Shown here: positions 17,637-34,255 of the stretch, in pieces | Layout of the letters: every line of letters starts with the position of its first letter | How positions within the stretch are numbered: the stretch's first letter is position 1 | DNA from: Candidatus Planktophila lacus | Lineage (GTDB): Bacteria; Actinomycetota; Actinomycetes; Nanopelagicales; Nanopelagicaceae | NCBI RefSeq assembly: GCF_002288325.1 | Contig: NZ_CP016780.1 | Location: forward strand, 620,001 to 684,000 | Direction: 5' to 3' | DNA length: 64,000 bases | Made by a program: the position numbers and the translations under genes | The notes under the pieces: generated by a model | The model's database searches: none | The model's input: only the letters and a program-made list of their open reading frames with translations | Told to the model about the DNA's origin: nothing

Positions 17637-19063
17637 TGGCTCTCTGGGGTGGACGCTTCTCTGACGCACCAGCTGATGCGGTCTTTGCGCTTTCACGTAG
17701 CGTTGACTTCGATTGGCGGCTAGCGCCTTACGATCTGCGTTCATCGCTAGCGCATCTGCGAGTGCTTAAATCTTCAGGGCTTCTGAAAGAGGATGTTGCG
17801 AGCCAGATTGAAAGCGCTATTCGTGAATTAATCGATGAAGTTGCTATCGGTAAATTCGTTGCCATCGAAGACGATGAAGATGTTCATAGCGCGCTAGAAC
17901 GTGGCTTAACCGAGAAGATCGGTGATGTCGGGGGAGCGCTGCGCGCAGGTAGATCACGCAATGATCAAGTAGCGACAGATCTAAAACTTTTCGCAATCGA
18001 TCATATGATGGAAATTTCTCAGATGATCTTGGAACTTCAAAAGTCGCTTGCAGCAAAGGCCGCAGAGTATGGCGATGCGCCTGCGCCTGGGTTTACTCAC
18101 ATGCAGCACGCGCAACCAATTCTCTTTGGTCATGAGTTAGCAAAACATATCCACGCTTTTGCTCGCGACCTCGATCGAATTCAAGATTGGTTAAAGCGCA
18201 CATCGGTAAGCCCACTTGGTTCGGGAGCTTTCGCTGGATCAGGGCTTGGCTTAAAGCCAGAAGTAACGGCGAAGGATCTAGGTTTTGCTTCATCTTCTGC
18301 TAATAGCATCGATGGCGTATCCGATCGCGATTTTGTTGCAGAAGCGCTCTTTATTATTTCAATGGTTGGAGTTCATTTATCTCGTATCGGAGAAGAGTGG
18401 TGCATCTGGGCAACATCTGAATTTGGATGGGCGAAGGTCGCCGATGCTTACTCAACTGGTTCATCGATCATGCCGCAGAAGAAGAATCCCGATATGGCAG
18501 AACTGGCACGAGGTAAATCCGGTCGCTTAATTGGAAACTTAACCGGAGTCCTGGCGATGCTTAAGGGACTTCCATTTGCTTACAACCGCGATCTTCAAGA
18601 AGATAAAGAACCACTATTTGATTCGATCGATACTTTGATCCTCGTTCTTCCTGCAGTTACCGGCATGGTTGCGACAACAACATTTGATCGAGCAAAGATG
18701 TTGGCTGCTGCACCACAAGGTTTCTCGCTTGCAACTGAGATTGCTGATTTCTTAGTACGCGCAAATGTTCCATTCGCATCAGCCCATGAAGCAGCGGGCA
18801 AATGCGTTGCACTTTGTGAGGCGAAGAAAGTTGAACTCCACGAGTTAAGCGATCAGGATTTTGTGGGGGTCCATCCGCAACTAACTCCTGAGATCCGCAA
18901 GGTTCTTACCGTCGAAGGCGCGATCGCATCGCGCACAACTGTCGGCGCAACGGGCGGCACTGCTTTGGCGGCGCAATTAGCATCAGCGAATTCCGACATA
19001 AAGGCTGCAGAAAAGAAATTATCCGACCAAATGAGTTCATTCTCAGCGATGATGGGGGAGTGA
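17636..19063 (+). CDS. argH: Argininosuccinate lyase
   Basis: 475-aa fumarase/aspartase superfamily enzyme that splits argininosuccinate into arginine and fumarate. It has GGRF near the start, RSRNDQVATD near residue 105, and the family signature GSSIMPQKKNPD near residue 278. It ends the arg operon. argF and argG, usual in actinobacterial clusters, are absent between argD and argH. Confidence 0.97.
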   Translation: MALWGGRFSDAPADAVFALSRSVDFDWRLAPYDLRSSLAHLRVLKSSGLLKEDVASQIESAIRELIDEVAIGKFVAIEDDEDVHSALERGLTEKIGDVGGALRAGRSRNDQVATDLKLFAIDHMMEISQMILELQKSLAAKAAEYGDAPAPGFTHMQHAQPILFGHELAKHIHAFARDLDRIQDWLKRTSVSPLGSGAFAGSGLGLKPEVTAKDLGFASSSANSIDGVSDRDFVAEALFIISMVGVHLSRIGEEWCIWATSEFGWAKVADAYSTGSSIMPQKKNPDMAELARGKSGRLIGNLTGVLAMLKGLPFAYNRDLQEDKEPLFDSIDTLILVLPAVTGMVATTTFDRAKMLAAAPQGFSLATEIADFLVRANVPFASAHEAAGKCVALCEAKKVELHELSDQDFVGVHPQLTPEIRKVLTVEGAIASRTTVGATGGTALAAQLASANSDIKAAEKKLSDQMSSFSAMMGE

Positions 19064-19071
19064 ACCCGAAA

Positions 19072-20352
19072 ATGGCAACTCAATCAAAGGCGCTAATCGA
19101 CGATCTAAAGTGGCGCGGTCTCTTCTCGCAATCAACTGATGAAGCAGCCCTTATCCAAGCGCTATCAAAGCCGACCACTCTCTACATCGGTTTCGATCCC
19201 ACCGCACCAAGTTTGCACGTCGGAAACCTCGTTGTTCTGCTGGCCCTGCGCCGCTTTCAACTAGCGGGCCATATTCCAATCGCCCTTGTCGGGGGAGCGA
19301 CCGGTTTAATCGGTGATCCCAGCGGAAAGAACGAAGAACGCAGTCTCAACACAACTGATGTGGTTGCAGCTTGGGTAGAACGTATTCGAGTACAGGTCTC
19401 AAAGTACTTAGATTTCAACGCCAAAGATAACGCCGCAATTGTCGCCAATAACCTTGATTGGACATCACCACTTTCTGCTATCGAATTCCTGCGCGATGTA
19501 GGTAAGCACTTCAGCGTCAACCAAATGCTTGCTAAGGATTCAGTTTCATCACGCCTTGAGGCAGGTGGTATTTCATACACTGAATTTTCCTATCAAGTAC
19601 TTCAATCATTTGATTTCCTTGAACTTTTCCGCCGCCACAACTGCACGCTCCAATTAGGTGGCTCTGATCAATGGGGAAATATCACTGCAGGTCTAGATCT
19701 AATTCGCCGCGTTGAATCTGGTAGCGCACATGCTTTAACAATCCCGCTGCTTGCTAAGGCTGATGGTTCTAAGTTTGGAAAAACTGCAGGGGGTGCAATC
19801 TGGCTAGATCCAGAGATGACTTCTCCTTATGCGTTCTTCCAATACTGGTTGAACACTGACGATAAAGATGTCATCAACTTCTTAAAGGTTTTCTCTTTCA
19901 AATCTCGCGAAGAGATAGAAGCGCTTGAAAAATCACACTCTGAAAACCCTGGCGCACGTGAGGCGCATCGCGCACTTGCTCGCGAACTAACTTCACTTGT
20001 TCATAGCGCCGAAATTTGCGATCGCGTAGAAGCAGCAGCGCGTGCGCTCTTCGGACAAGGTGAACTTTCAGAGCTAGATGAGGCAACTTTGACGGCTGCA
20101 CTTGCAGAACTTCCGCGCACAACAGTTAAGAGCAGCGAACCGATTCCAACATGGGTAGATCTCCTTGTGGCAACTGGTGTCGTCGATTCAAAATCAGCGG
20201 CCCGCCGCATCGTCAAAGAGGGCGGGGCATATTTGAATAACGCCAAGATCTCTGGCGAAGACTTTGCCCCCTCAAAAAGCGACTTTTTATGCGGTAAATA
20301 TGCAGTTTTACGTAAAGGAAAGCGCGATCTTGCAGCGGTAGAGCTGCTCTAA
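19072..20352 (+). CDS. tyrS: Tyrosyl-tRNA synthetase
   Basis: About 426-aa class I synthetase. The catalytic core has the HIGH-type motif PSLHVGN near residue 45 and the KMSKS-type KFGKT near 230. A C-terminal S4 RNA-binding domain follows (about 350-420). Start choice: ATG 19072 follows GGGGGAG (19054-19060) by 11 bases, while GTG 19060 would overlap the argH TGA. Both are in frame and I favour the ATG. The rRNA operon begins downstream. Confidence 0.95.
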   Translation: MATQSKALIDDLKWRGLFSQSTDEAALIQALSKPTTLYIGFDPTAPSLHVGNLVVLLALRRFQLAGHIPIALVGGATGLIGDPSGKNEERSLNTTDVVAAWVERIRVQVSKYLDFNAKDNAAIVANNLDWTSPLSAIEFLRDVGKHFSVNQMLAKDSVSSRLEAGGISYTEFSYQVLQSFDFLELFRRHNCTLQLGGSDQWGNITAGLDLIRRVESGSAHALTIPLLAKADGSKFGKTAGGAIWLDPEMTSPYAFFQYWLNTDDKDVINFLKVFSFKSREEIEALEKSHSENPGAREAHRALARELTSLVHSAEICDRVEAAARALFGQGELSELDEATLTAALAELPRTTVKSSEPIPTWVDLLVATGVVDSKSAARRIVKEGGAYLNNAKISGEDFAPSKSDFLCGKYAVLRKGKRDLAAVELL

Positions 20353-20387
20353 AAGCCACGCGGGCTACCGTTTTTACACGTTTTTAC

Positions 20388-20460
20388 GCATAAATATGCA
20401 GATTTTTGCTATTTAGAGGCTATGACCAATCCCACTGGTAATCGGGCTAGGCCGATTTGA
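20388..20460 (+). promoter_or_regulatory. argC-like operator copy with a 12-residue mini-ORF
   Basis: GCATAAATATGC (20388-20399) is identical to box 1 of the argC operator. It is followed by a degenerate second half (ATTTTTGCTATTTA), which resembles the end of the argC promoter (ATTTATGCTATTCT). Six bases after TATTTA comes an ATG (20422) opening a 12-codon frame, MTNPTGNRARPI, that ends at 20460 inside the -35 of the first rrn promoter. Translation of it is unproven. It lies between tyrS and rrn. Confidence 0.4.
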
Positions 20461-20485
20461 CCCTCACGCTGCGCACGCCTATAGT
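20457..20485 (+). promoter_or_regulatory. rRNA operon promoter P1
   Basis: TTGACC (20457-20462) and TATAGT (20480-20485) are separated by 17 bases, close to the consensus for the primary sigma factor. It shares the context GGCCGRTTTGACC with P2. Confidence 0.75.
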
Positions 20486-20557
20486 TACGCTCCTTGCTGT
20501 GTGAACGGACGATTAGGCCGTACAGCATCTTCCTTATTTAGCGCCATTTAGGCCGGT

Positions 20558-20587
20558 TTGACCGTGCCTGCGTGGATGGACTAGATT
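20558..20587 (+). promoter_or_regulatory. rRNA operon promoter P2
   Basis: TTGACC (20558-20563) and TAGATT (20582-20587) are separated by 18 bases. It lies about 100 bp downstream of P1 with the same -35 block, so the two are tandem rrn promoters. Confidence 0.72.
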
Positions 20588-20641
20588 TGGCAGTCTGCCC
20601 TGAAAATCGGCCAAAAGCCGAAAAGCAGTGCGCATCCGTAC

Positions 20642-20772
20642 CTTGAGAACTCAACAGCGTGCCATAAGTCAATGCCAGAGAATGGTATTACTAGTCATTT
20701 AATTTTGACTGGGCCATTCTCTAAATAAATACTTCAATGAAGTATCTGTAAAACACTGTTTATTCAGTGTTT
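20642..20772 (+). promoter_or_regulatory. rrn leader: conserved box and three hairpins
   Basis: CTTGAGAACTCAACAG near 20642 is a sequence often seen ahead of actinobacterial rRNA genes, associated with antitermination or processing. Three inverted repeats follow: AGAGAATGG/CCATTCTCT (20677-20685 with 20714-20722, inner AGTCA/TGACT), ATACTT/AAGTAT (20729-20734 with 20740-20745), and AAACACTG/CAGTGTTT (20751-20758 with 20765-20772). They probably guide processing of pre-16S RNA. Nothing else was found up to 20849. Confidence 0.6.
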
Positions 20773-20849
20773 GCAATACTCGTTGATTTCCTTTGGTAAA
20801 GACAAAATAAACGACAGTTTGTTTGTCTCGTAAGCCATGAACAAAACTT

Positions 20850-25768
<4,919 letters not shown>

Positions 25769-25775
25769 GTTGCTA

Positions 25776-25796
25776 CGCGTCCACTGTGTGGTTCTC
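25776..25796 (+). other. Right strand of the 23S processing stem
   Basis: A 21-base segment complementary to 22642-22662 across its full length, with a single G-U wobble. The pair would form the long helix cut by RNase III to release pre-23S RNA. A local hairpin GGTTCTCGA/TCGAGAACC overlaps it just downstream. Confidence 0.75.
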
Positions 25797-25899
25797 GAGA
25801 TACGGTCGAGAACCACGAAATAGAGAGAGTTCTGACATCTATAAACGATGGCTTCAGAATTCGATCTAATTCAAAGGTTTTGTCGAAATCTCAATAGCG

Positions 25900-26016
25900 T
25901 TTCGGCGACCATAGCGAGAGGGAAACACCCGGTCCCATTCCGAACCCGGAAGTTAAGCCTCTCAGCGTCGATGGTACTGCAAGGGTGACCTTGTGGGAGA
26001 GTAGAACGTCGCCGGA
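25900..26016 (+). rRNA. rrf: 5S ribosomal RNA
   Basis: About 117 nt. It begins GTTTCGGCGACC and ends GTCGCCGGAC. Internal landmarks are CCCGGTCCCATTCCGAACCCGGAAG and TGGGAGAGTAG. It completes the 16S-23S-5S order. Confidence 0.96.
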
Positions 26017-26026
26017 CTTCTTTTAT

Positions 26027-26060
26027 AAAAAGGGGCACTTTCACGAGTGCCCCTTTTTTA
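26027..26060 (+). terminator. Rho-independent terminator of the rRNA operon
   Basis: GGGGCACT (26032-26039) pairs with AGTGCCCC (26046-26053) around a 6-base loop. The A-run before and T-run after extend the stem and give the U-tract. It sits 11 bases after 5S. Confidence 0.93.
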
Positions 26061-26147
26061 TTTGCGTTTGGTTTATTTGTCGACTGGTTTATTTCCCTAA
26101 CGGTTTCATCGCTAGAATTATCTAAAATCTAAATAGAGGAGAACGAA

Positions 26148-27116
26148 ATGGATGAGAGAAAACCACGCGCCAATTCTGGCCGTCCATCCAGCCGTCCCTC
26201 TTCCTCTGATCGTCCTTCTTCAAGTGGACGCCCATCGAGCCGACCAAGTTCAGATCGTCCAAGCTCAGGTCGCCCATCATCTTCTTCATCCTCAAGATCA
26301 TCTGGTCCAAATCGCGAACGTCGCCGTGAAGATCTTCCGGCTCGTGGTGGTTCATCCGATCGTGGTGGTGCAACCCGTCAGGTATCGCAAGGGCGTGAAG
26401 CCAGTGATCCACGCGGGTTTCGTCCCAAACCTTTAGAACGTGATCAATCGAGACTGCGTCCAAGAATTTTCGAACCAGATATTCCAGAAGAAATTACTGG
26501 TGAAGAGTTAGAGAAGAGCGTTCGCGCAGAGTTGTTAAGTTTGTCTGCAGAGAATGCAAAAGTCGTTGCACGGCATTTAGTTTCGATAAATATTCACATG
26601 GATTCGGATCCAGAACTTGCACATAAACATGGAATTGCGGCTGCACATCATGCTGGTCGCCTAGCTGTTGTTCGCGAGAGCGCTGGTTATGCTGCATATC
26701 GCGCTGGTTATTACGAGATTGCGCTAAAGGAGCTTCGCGCTGCGCATCGAATTTCTGGTGATGTATCTATGTGGCCGGTAATGGCAGATTGCGAAAGAGG
26801 TCTAGGAAGGCCGCTAAAAGCCCTGAATTTGGCTGGTTCTGACGAGGTAAAGCGTCTTGCGAAACCAGAAGAAATTGAAATGCGCATTGTTGCATCAGGT
26901 GCGCGTCGCGATCTCGGCGAGTTAGATGCTGCTGTTATCACACTGACATGTAAAGAGTTGAAGACCGAGAACGAAGAGTGGGCAGTTCGCCTTCGCTATG
27001 CATATGCCGATGCCCTTGAGGTTGCCGGTCGTAAGGCAGAGGCTCGCGAATGGTTTAAGAAGTGTGCAGATATTGATCATGATGAATTCACTGACGCCTT
27101 GATGCGCGCCCAGTAA
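26148..27116 (+). CDS. TPR-type protein with basic Ser/Arg/Pro low-complexity N-terminus
   Basis: 322-aa protein of unknown function. Residues 1-95 are low complexity, built from repeats such as SGRPSS and SDRPSS, basic and probably disordered. Residues about 110-320 are helical with TPR-like units (AGYAAYRAGYYEIALKELRAAHRI; YADALEVAGRKAEAREWFKKCADI). A homologue holds the same place in the mycobacterial tyrS-tlyA region. AGAGGAG lies 6 bases before the ATG, and TAAAAT at 26123-26128 could be the -10. The basic tail and the site right after rRNA might suggest RNA or ribosome binding, but that is inference. Confidence 0.85.
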   Translation: MDERKPRANSGRPSSRPSSSDRPSSSGRPSSRPSSDRPSSGRPSSSSSSRSSGPNRERRREDLPARGGSSDRGGATRQVSQGREASDPRGFRPKPLERDQSRLRPRIFEPDIPEEITGEELEKSVRAELLSLSAENAKVVARHLVSINIHMDSDPELAHKHGIAAAHHAGRLAVVRESAGYAAYRAGYYEIALKELRAAHRISGDVSMWPVMADCERGLGRPLKALNLAGSDEVKRLAKPEEIEMRIVASGARRDLGELDAAVITLTCKELKTENEEWAVRLRYAYADALEVAGRKAEAREWFKKCADIDHDEFTDALMRAQ

Positions 27117-27121
27117 TTCAC

Positions 27122-27130
27122 TTATCCACA
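27122..27130 (+). promoter_or_regulatory. Single consensus DnaA box
   Basis: TTATCCACA matches the DnaA box consensus exactly. It lies five bases after the stop of the TPR gene, in the promoter region of the SSB-like gene. A lone box is a regulatory or titration site at most, and could be chance. Confidence 0.35.
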
Positions 27131-27220
27131 CCGAACCTCAAACAACTCCTTTTTTGTCACAGCCTTAGTTCACTATCTCCTCCTTACGCAATCGCGTACT
27201 TTTTAGACTAGGAGTAAGAG

Positions 27221-27550
27221 ATGGTTAAGAAAGTTGTTGAAGAAGTTATCGATCACTCGCTAAATGATTTGCTATTGCGGGGGAGAGTCTCGGCCGAGGC
27301 GACAACGAAGGAATTGCCCAGCGGTGACAAGGTTGTTGAGTTCCGTTTGATTGTTACTCGCACAGAACGCGAAGGCGTTGACACTTTAGATATCGCAGCC
27401 TGGAGCGCTAAGTCACGTAAAACAGCGTTAACGCTTAAGGCGGATCAGTGGGTAGAGATTTCTGGCAGCATCCATCGCCGCTTCTGGCAGTCCCCGGGTG
27501 GGTTGGCATCTCGTTGGCAGGTCGAAGCGACAGAGATCTCTCGTCTTTAA
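27221..27550 (+). CDS. SSB-like OB-fold protein
   Basis: 109-aa protein resembling the OB fold of single-stranded DNA-binding proteins: LRGRVSAEATTKELPSGDKV, then VVEFRLIV, then KADQWVEISGSIHRRFW. It lacks the Gly-rich linker and acidic tip of canonical SSB, so it is more likely an accessory SSB-type protein than the replicative one. AGGAG lies 7 bases before the ATG. The function is unknown. Confidence 0.75.
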   Translation: MVKKVVEEVIDHSLNDLLLRGRVSAEATTKELPSGDKVVEFRLIVTRTEREGVDTLDIAAWSAKSRKTALTLKADQWVEISGSIHRRFWQSPGGLASRWQVEATEISRL

Positions 27551-27581
27551 GGCGTAAAAGGCCTACTTCTGGCTTATTGGA

Positions 27582-27587
27582 TAGGCT
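27582..27587 (+). promoter_or_regulatory. -10 element of leaderless transcript (TAGGCT)
   Basis: TAGGCT ends six bases before the ATG at 27594. No Shine-Dalgarno is present. Confidence 0.55.
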
Positions 27588-27593
27588 AGAGAC

Positions 27594-27941
27594 ATGGCTA
27601 AATCCTCGAACGATCTCTTCTCAACGCTTCGTACTTACATCTCAAAGGTAACGGAAGGAGAGAAATCTCCTGCAGAAGTTGCTGCTGCTCTAAATGGTTG
27701 GGCGCGCGAGAGCGCTGATGCCCTTAAATCAAAGATCCATGAAGAAGTTGAAGCGAGCGTTGCCAAGATGGGATTTGTAAAACGTGATGAGTTCGATCGT
27801 TTAGCGGCACAGGTTTCTGCGATGAAGAGCGGAGCCTCAACAAAGAAGGCCTCAACAAAGAAGACCGCACCCAAGAAACCAGTAGCTAAAAAATCTGCTG
27901 CGAAGAAGAGCGCTCCAAAGAAGAAGGCGGTTAAAAAGTAA
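27594..27941 (+). CDS. Small protein with Lys/Ala-rich histone-H1-like tail
   Basis: 115-aa protein. Residues 1-80 are helical and could form a coiled coil (LFSTLRTYISKV; DEFDRLAAQVSAM), resembling phasin or UbiK-type accessory proteins. Residues 82-115 are built from KKxAPKK and KKSA repeats, as in histone H1 or HU-tail proteins, and should bind nucleic acid. It probably starts the 27594-31512 transcription unit, from a leaderless promoter. Its stop overlaps the next small gene by one base. The function is unknown. Confidence 0.75.
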   Translation: MAKSSNDLFSTLRTYISKVTEGEKSPAEVAAALNGWARESADALKSKIHEEVEASVAKMGFVKRDEFDRLAAQVSAMKSGASTKKASTKKTAPKKPVAKKSAAKKSAPKKKAVKK

Positions 27942-28108
27942 TGTCGAATGAATTCAACACTTCAGAAGATTCCGCTCCTTCACTAGTAGAAGAAGTGAAG
28001 ATCGAACTCAGCGAGATCGATACTGCCGATCTAACAGAACACGCTGCTCGTTTTGCTGCGCTCCATGGCAAGTTGCAAGAAGCGCTTAACTCAATCGACG
28101 GCCTCTAA
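27941..28108 (+). CDS. 55-aa acidic conserved small protein
   Basis: A short frame starting at the ATG in TAATG, overlapping the previous stop by one base. It encodes MSNEFNTSEDSAPS, then an acidic amphipathic helix (LVEEVKIELSEIDTADL), and ends LNSIDGL. A protein of about this size sits just before tlyA in mycobacteria, so position and tight coupling support it as real. The acidic charge complements the basic tail of its neighbour, which may hint at interaction. The function is unknown. Confidence 0.75.
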   Translation: MSNEFNTSEDSAPSLVEEVKIELSEIDTADLTEHAARFAALHGKLQEALNSIDGL

Positions 28109-28143
28109 AGGCTTAATCGAAGTACTTAAAGAAAGTAAATGAG

Positions 28144-28932
28144 ATGAAGACTCGCTTAGATGCTGAACTAGTTCGTCGCGAACTAGCTCGCTCACGCGAG
28201 CATGCAGCCGATCTAATCGAATCTCGTTCGGTATTAGTTGGAGGAATCCCAGCAACAAAGCCGGCAACACAGGTAGATGCCGAAACTTCGATAACAATTC
28301 AAGGTGACCGTGATGATTTTGTTTCTCGTGGCGGACATAAATTAGCGGGTGCTTTAGAAGTTTTTAAGGACGTTGTTGTTGAAGGAAAAAATTGTCTCGA
28401 TGCGGGTGCGTCCACTGGTGGTTTCACCGATGTACTTCTACGCCAAGGTGCAAAGTTGGTCGTTGCAGTCGATGTTGGTTATGGGCAACTTGCTTGGGAA
28501 CTTCGCCAAGATCCTCGCGTGAAGATCCTGGATCGCACAAATATCCGCCATTTAACGGGGGATATGGTGGGTGAAGAAATCGATTTGGTCGTTGCAGATC
28601 TCTCCTTTATCTCACTCTCTTTAGTTCTTCCTGCACTCGCTGCAGTCTCAAAGCCCAGCGCTGATTTCGTCTTGATGGTTAAGCCACAATTTGAAGTTGG
28701 CCGCGAGAAGTTGGGTGCAGGCGGAGTTGTACGCGATCCAGCGCTTCGTAAATCAGCTGTTCTCGATGTCGCCGAATCTGCTTATGACGTTGGACTCGGC
28801 ACTATGGGAATCGCGGCATCACCACTTCCTGGCCCTGCCGGAAACGTTGAATACTTCTTATGGCTTCGTCGCGGAGCACCAGCAATAGATGAAGCCTCTG
28901 TCGATCAAGCGATAGCGATGGGACCGGCCTAA
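28144..28932 (+). CDS. tlyA: TlyA family rRNA 2'-O-methyltransferase
   Basis: 262-aa protein with an N-terminal S4 domain (about 1-60: RLDAELVRRELARSREHA) and an FtsJ-type methyltransferase domain with SAM motif LDAGASTGGFTD near residue 85 and VADLSFISLS near 154. In actinobacteria TlyA methylates cytidines in 16S and/or 23S rRNA and affects capreomycin sensitivity. Which sites this one uses is not visible. The stop overlaps the nadK ATG by one base. Confidence 0.95.
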   Translation: MKTRLDAELVRRELARSREHAADLIESRSVLVGGIPATKPATQVDAETSITIQGDRDDFVSRGGHKLAGALEVFKDVVVEGKNCLDAGASTGGFTDVLLRQGAKLVVAVDVGYGQLAWELRQDPRVKILDRTNIRHLTGDMVGEEIDLVVADLSFISLSLVLPALAAVSKPSADFVLMVKPQFEVGREKLGAGGVVRDPALRKSAVLDVAESAYDVGLGTMGIAASPLPGPAGNVEYFLWLRRGAPAIDEASVDQAIAMGPA

Positions 28933-29778
28933 TGTCACGTCATGCCATATTTGTTGTTAACGCATCCCGCGCAGAAGCAGTGGCTGCAACAAAAGAGATC
29001 TCACAAATCCTTCTTAAAGATGGCTTCACACTTTCAACTCCATCAGAAATTTCGATCCTTGGAATTTCTCAACATCCAGCTGAAGATCTTCCAAAGGCTG
29101 AAGTTGTTCTAGTTCTCGGGGGAGATGGCACGATCCTTCGTGGTTCTGAAATCGCGCGCCGCCAAGATATTCCAATTCTTGGCATCAACCTTGGCCATGT
29201 TGGATTTATGGCAGAAGTTGAAAAACCTGCGCTCTCTGAGATTGCAGCAAGCGTTATCGCCAAAGATTATGTAACTGAAAACCGCATGGTTTTAAAGTAT
29301 TCGGTAGAGCGAGCCGGAAAAGTTGTAGATACAGGTTGGGCGCTTAACGAAGTTACCGTCGAACGCAACGGAACAACGATGGTTGAACTCTTTGTGCAGA
29401 TCGATGGACGCCCGCTCTCTCGCTGGGGCTGCGATGGACTCATCTGCTCAACGCCAACTGGTTCAACTGCATATGCATTTAGCGCAGGCGGTCCAGTTCT
29501 TTGGCCCGAAATCGATGCGCTCGTACTTCTACCAATTTCAGCGCACGCCCTCTTTTCTCGTCCAATGGTTGTTTCACCAAAATCTGAAATTATCGTAGAT
29601 ATCGAATCCAGCGATGCGCTTCTATCATCGGATTCGCTACGTAAATTTCCTCTCCAATTGTCGGATCGCATCTTGATTACTCGTGATTCATCGGTGATCA
29701 AGCTTTCACATATCAAACCAACGCTCTTTACTGATCGATTGGTGGCTAAATTTAAACTTCCCATTGAAGGTTGGCGCG

Positions 29779-29786
<8 letters not shown>
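28932..29786 (+). CDS. nadK: NAD kinase
   Basis: 284-aa enzyme that phosphorylates NAD to NADP. It has the GGDGT motif near residue 63, LGHVGFMAE near 90, the NE motif in LNEVTVERNG near 138, and TPTGSTAYAFSAGGP near 173. It is coupled to tlyA upstream and overlaps recN downstream by 8 bases. Confidence 0.97.
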
Positions 29787-33164
<3,378 letters not shown>

Positions 33165-33166
33165 AA

Positions 33167-34255
33167 ATGTTAGTTGGCGTTCCTAAAGAGATTAAAGTTC
33201 ACGAATCTAGGGTCGCGCTAACGCCCGAGGGTGTCTTTGAATTTACTCGTAGCGGCCATGAAGTAGTTGTTGAAAAAGGCGCAGGAGTTGGATCTTCAAT
33301 TAGTGATGCAGATTTTGTTGCAGCAGGAGCGCGTATCGAAGCAGATGTTGAGAAAGTATGGCGAGAAGCAGATTTAATTCTGAAGGTAAAAGAGCCGATA
33401 GAGGTTGAATATCCAAGGCTTCGCTCAGGTCAGATCCTCTTTACCTACTTGCATTTAGCGGCAAGCAAACCTTGCACCGATGCGTTATTGAAGAGCGGCA
33501 CTACGGCTATCGCCTATGAAACTGTGGAAGTTAATGGAACTTTGCCATTGCTCGCTCCGATGAGCGAAGTAGCTGGTCGTCTATCTGTGCAAGTTGGCGC
33601 GTACGCCTTACAGAAACCTAATGGTGGTCGTGGCGTTCTATTAGGCGGTGTTCCCGGAGTCGCCCCCGGAAAAGTTGTTGTAATTGGTGGGGGAGTAGCA
33701 GGGTTAAATGCTGCAGTTATTGCGATGGGAATGGGAGCAGATGTAACAGTTCTCGATCGTTCGCTGCCGCGGCTCGCCTATATCGATTCGCTCTATAACG
33801 GACGAATTAAGACGCTTGCTTCAACTCTGCATGCGATTGATCGTGAGATCAAGAACGCTGATCTAGTTGTAGGTGCAGTACTGGTACATGGCGCTAAAGC
33901 TCCGAAGCTTGTCACTAATGCCCAGGTCGCGCAGATGAAGCCAGGGTCGGTATTGGTAGATATTGCTATCGATCAAGGCGGTTGTTTCGAAGATTCCAAA
34001 CCAACTACCCATGCCGAACCAACATTTAATGTTCATGGTTCGGTCTTCTATTGCGTGGCAAATATGCCAGGTGCGGTTCCGGTTGCTTCAACCTATGCAC
34101 TGACAAATGCGACGCTGCCTTACGCCCTAGCCATTGCAAATAAGGGATGGGAGCGAGCAATTGAGGAAGACCCGGCTCTCGATCGTGGGCTAAACGTTCA
34201 TGCCGGAAAGATTCGCTATAACGCAGTTGCGCTGGCGCACGGTTATGAAGTTTGA
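33167..34255 (+). CDS. ald: Alanine dehydrogenase
   Basis: 362-aa NAD-dependent enzyme interconverting alanine and pyruvate plus ammonia. It has [20 protein letters not shown] at the start, the catalytic lysine in LKVKEP near 75, the histidine in YLHLAA near 96, and the NAD motif [12 protein letters not shown] near 172. The length is normal. It starts 2 bases after pyrG and overlaps xerD by 11 bases. A similar neighbourhood with ald near xerD and parA is known in Streptomyces. Confidence 0.95.
   Translation: MLVGVPKEIKVHESRVALTPEGVFEFTRSGHEVVVEKGAGVGSSISDADFVAAGARIEADVEKVWREADLILKVKEPIEVEYPRLRSGQILFTYLHLAASKPCTDALLKSGTTAIAYETVEVNGTLPLLAPMSEVAGRLSVQVGAYALQKPNGGRGVLLGGVPGVAPGKVVVIGGGVAGLNAAVIAMGMGADVTVLDRSLPRLAYIDSLYNGRIKTLASTLHAIDREIKNADLVVGAVLVHGAKAPKLVTNAQVAQMKPGSVLVDIAIDQGGCFEDSKPTTHAEPTFNVHGSVFYCVANMPGAVPVASTYALTNATLPYALAIANKGWERAIEEDPALDRGLNVHAGKIRYNAVALAHGYEV

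Noticed and set aside
26148-26436. Alternative frame over the low-complexity start of the TPR gene
   Set aside because: The repeats leave other frames open, but the Shine-Dalgarno and the downstream TPR region belong to the frame at 26148.
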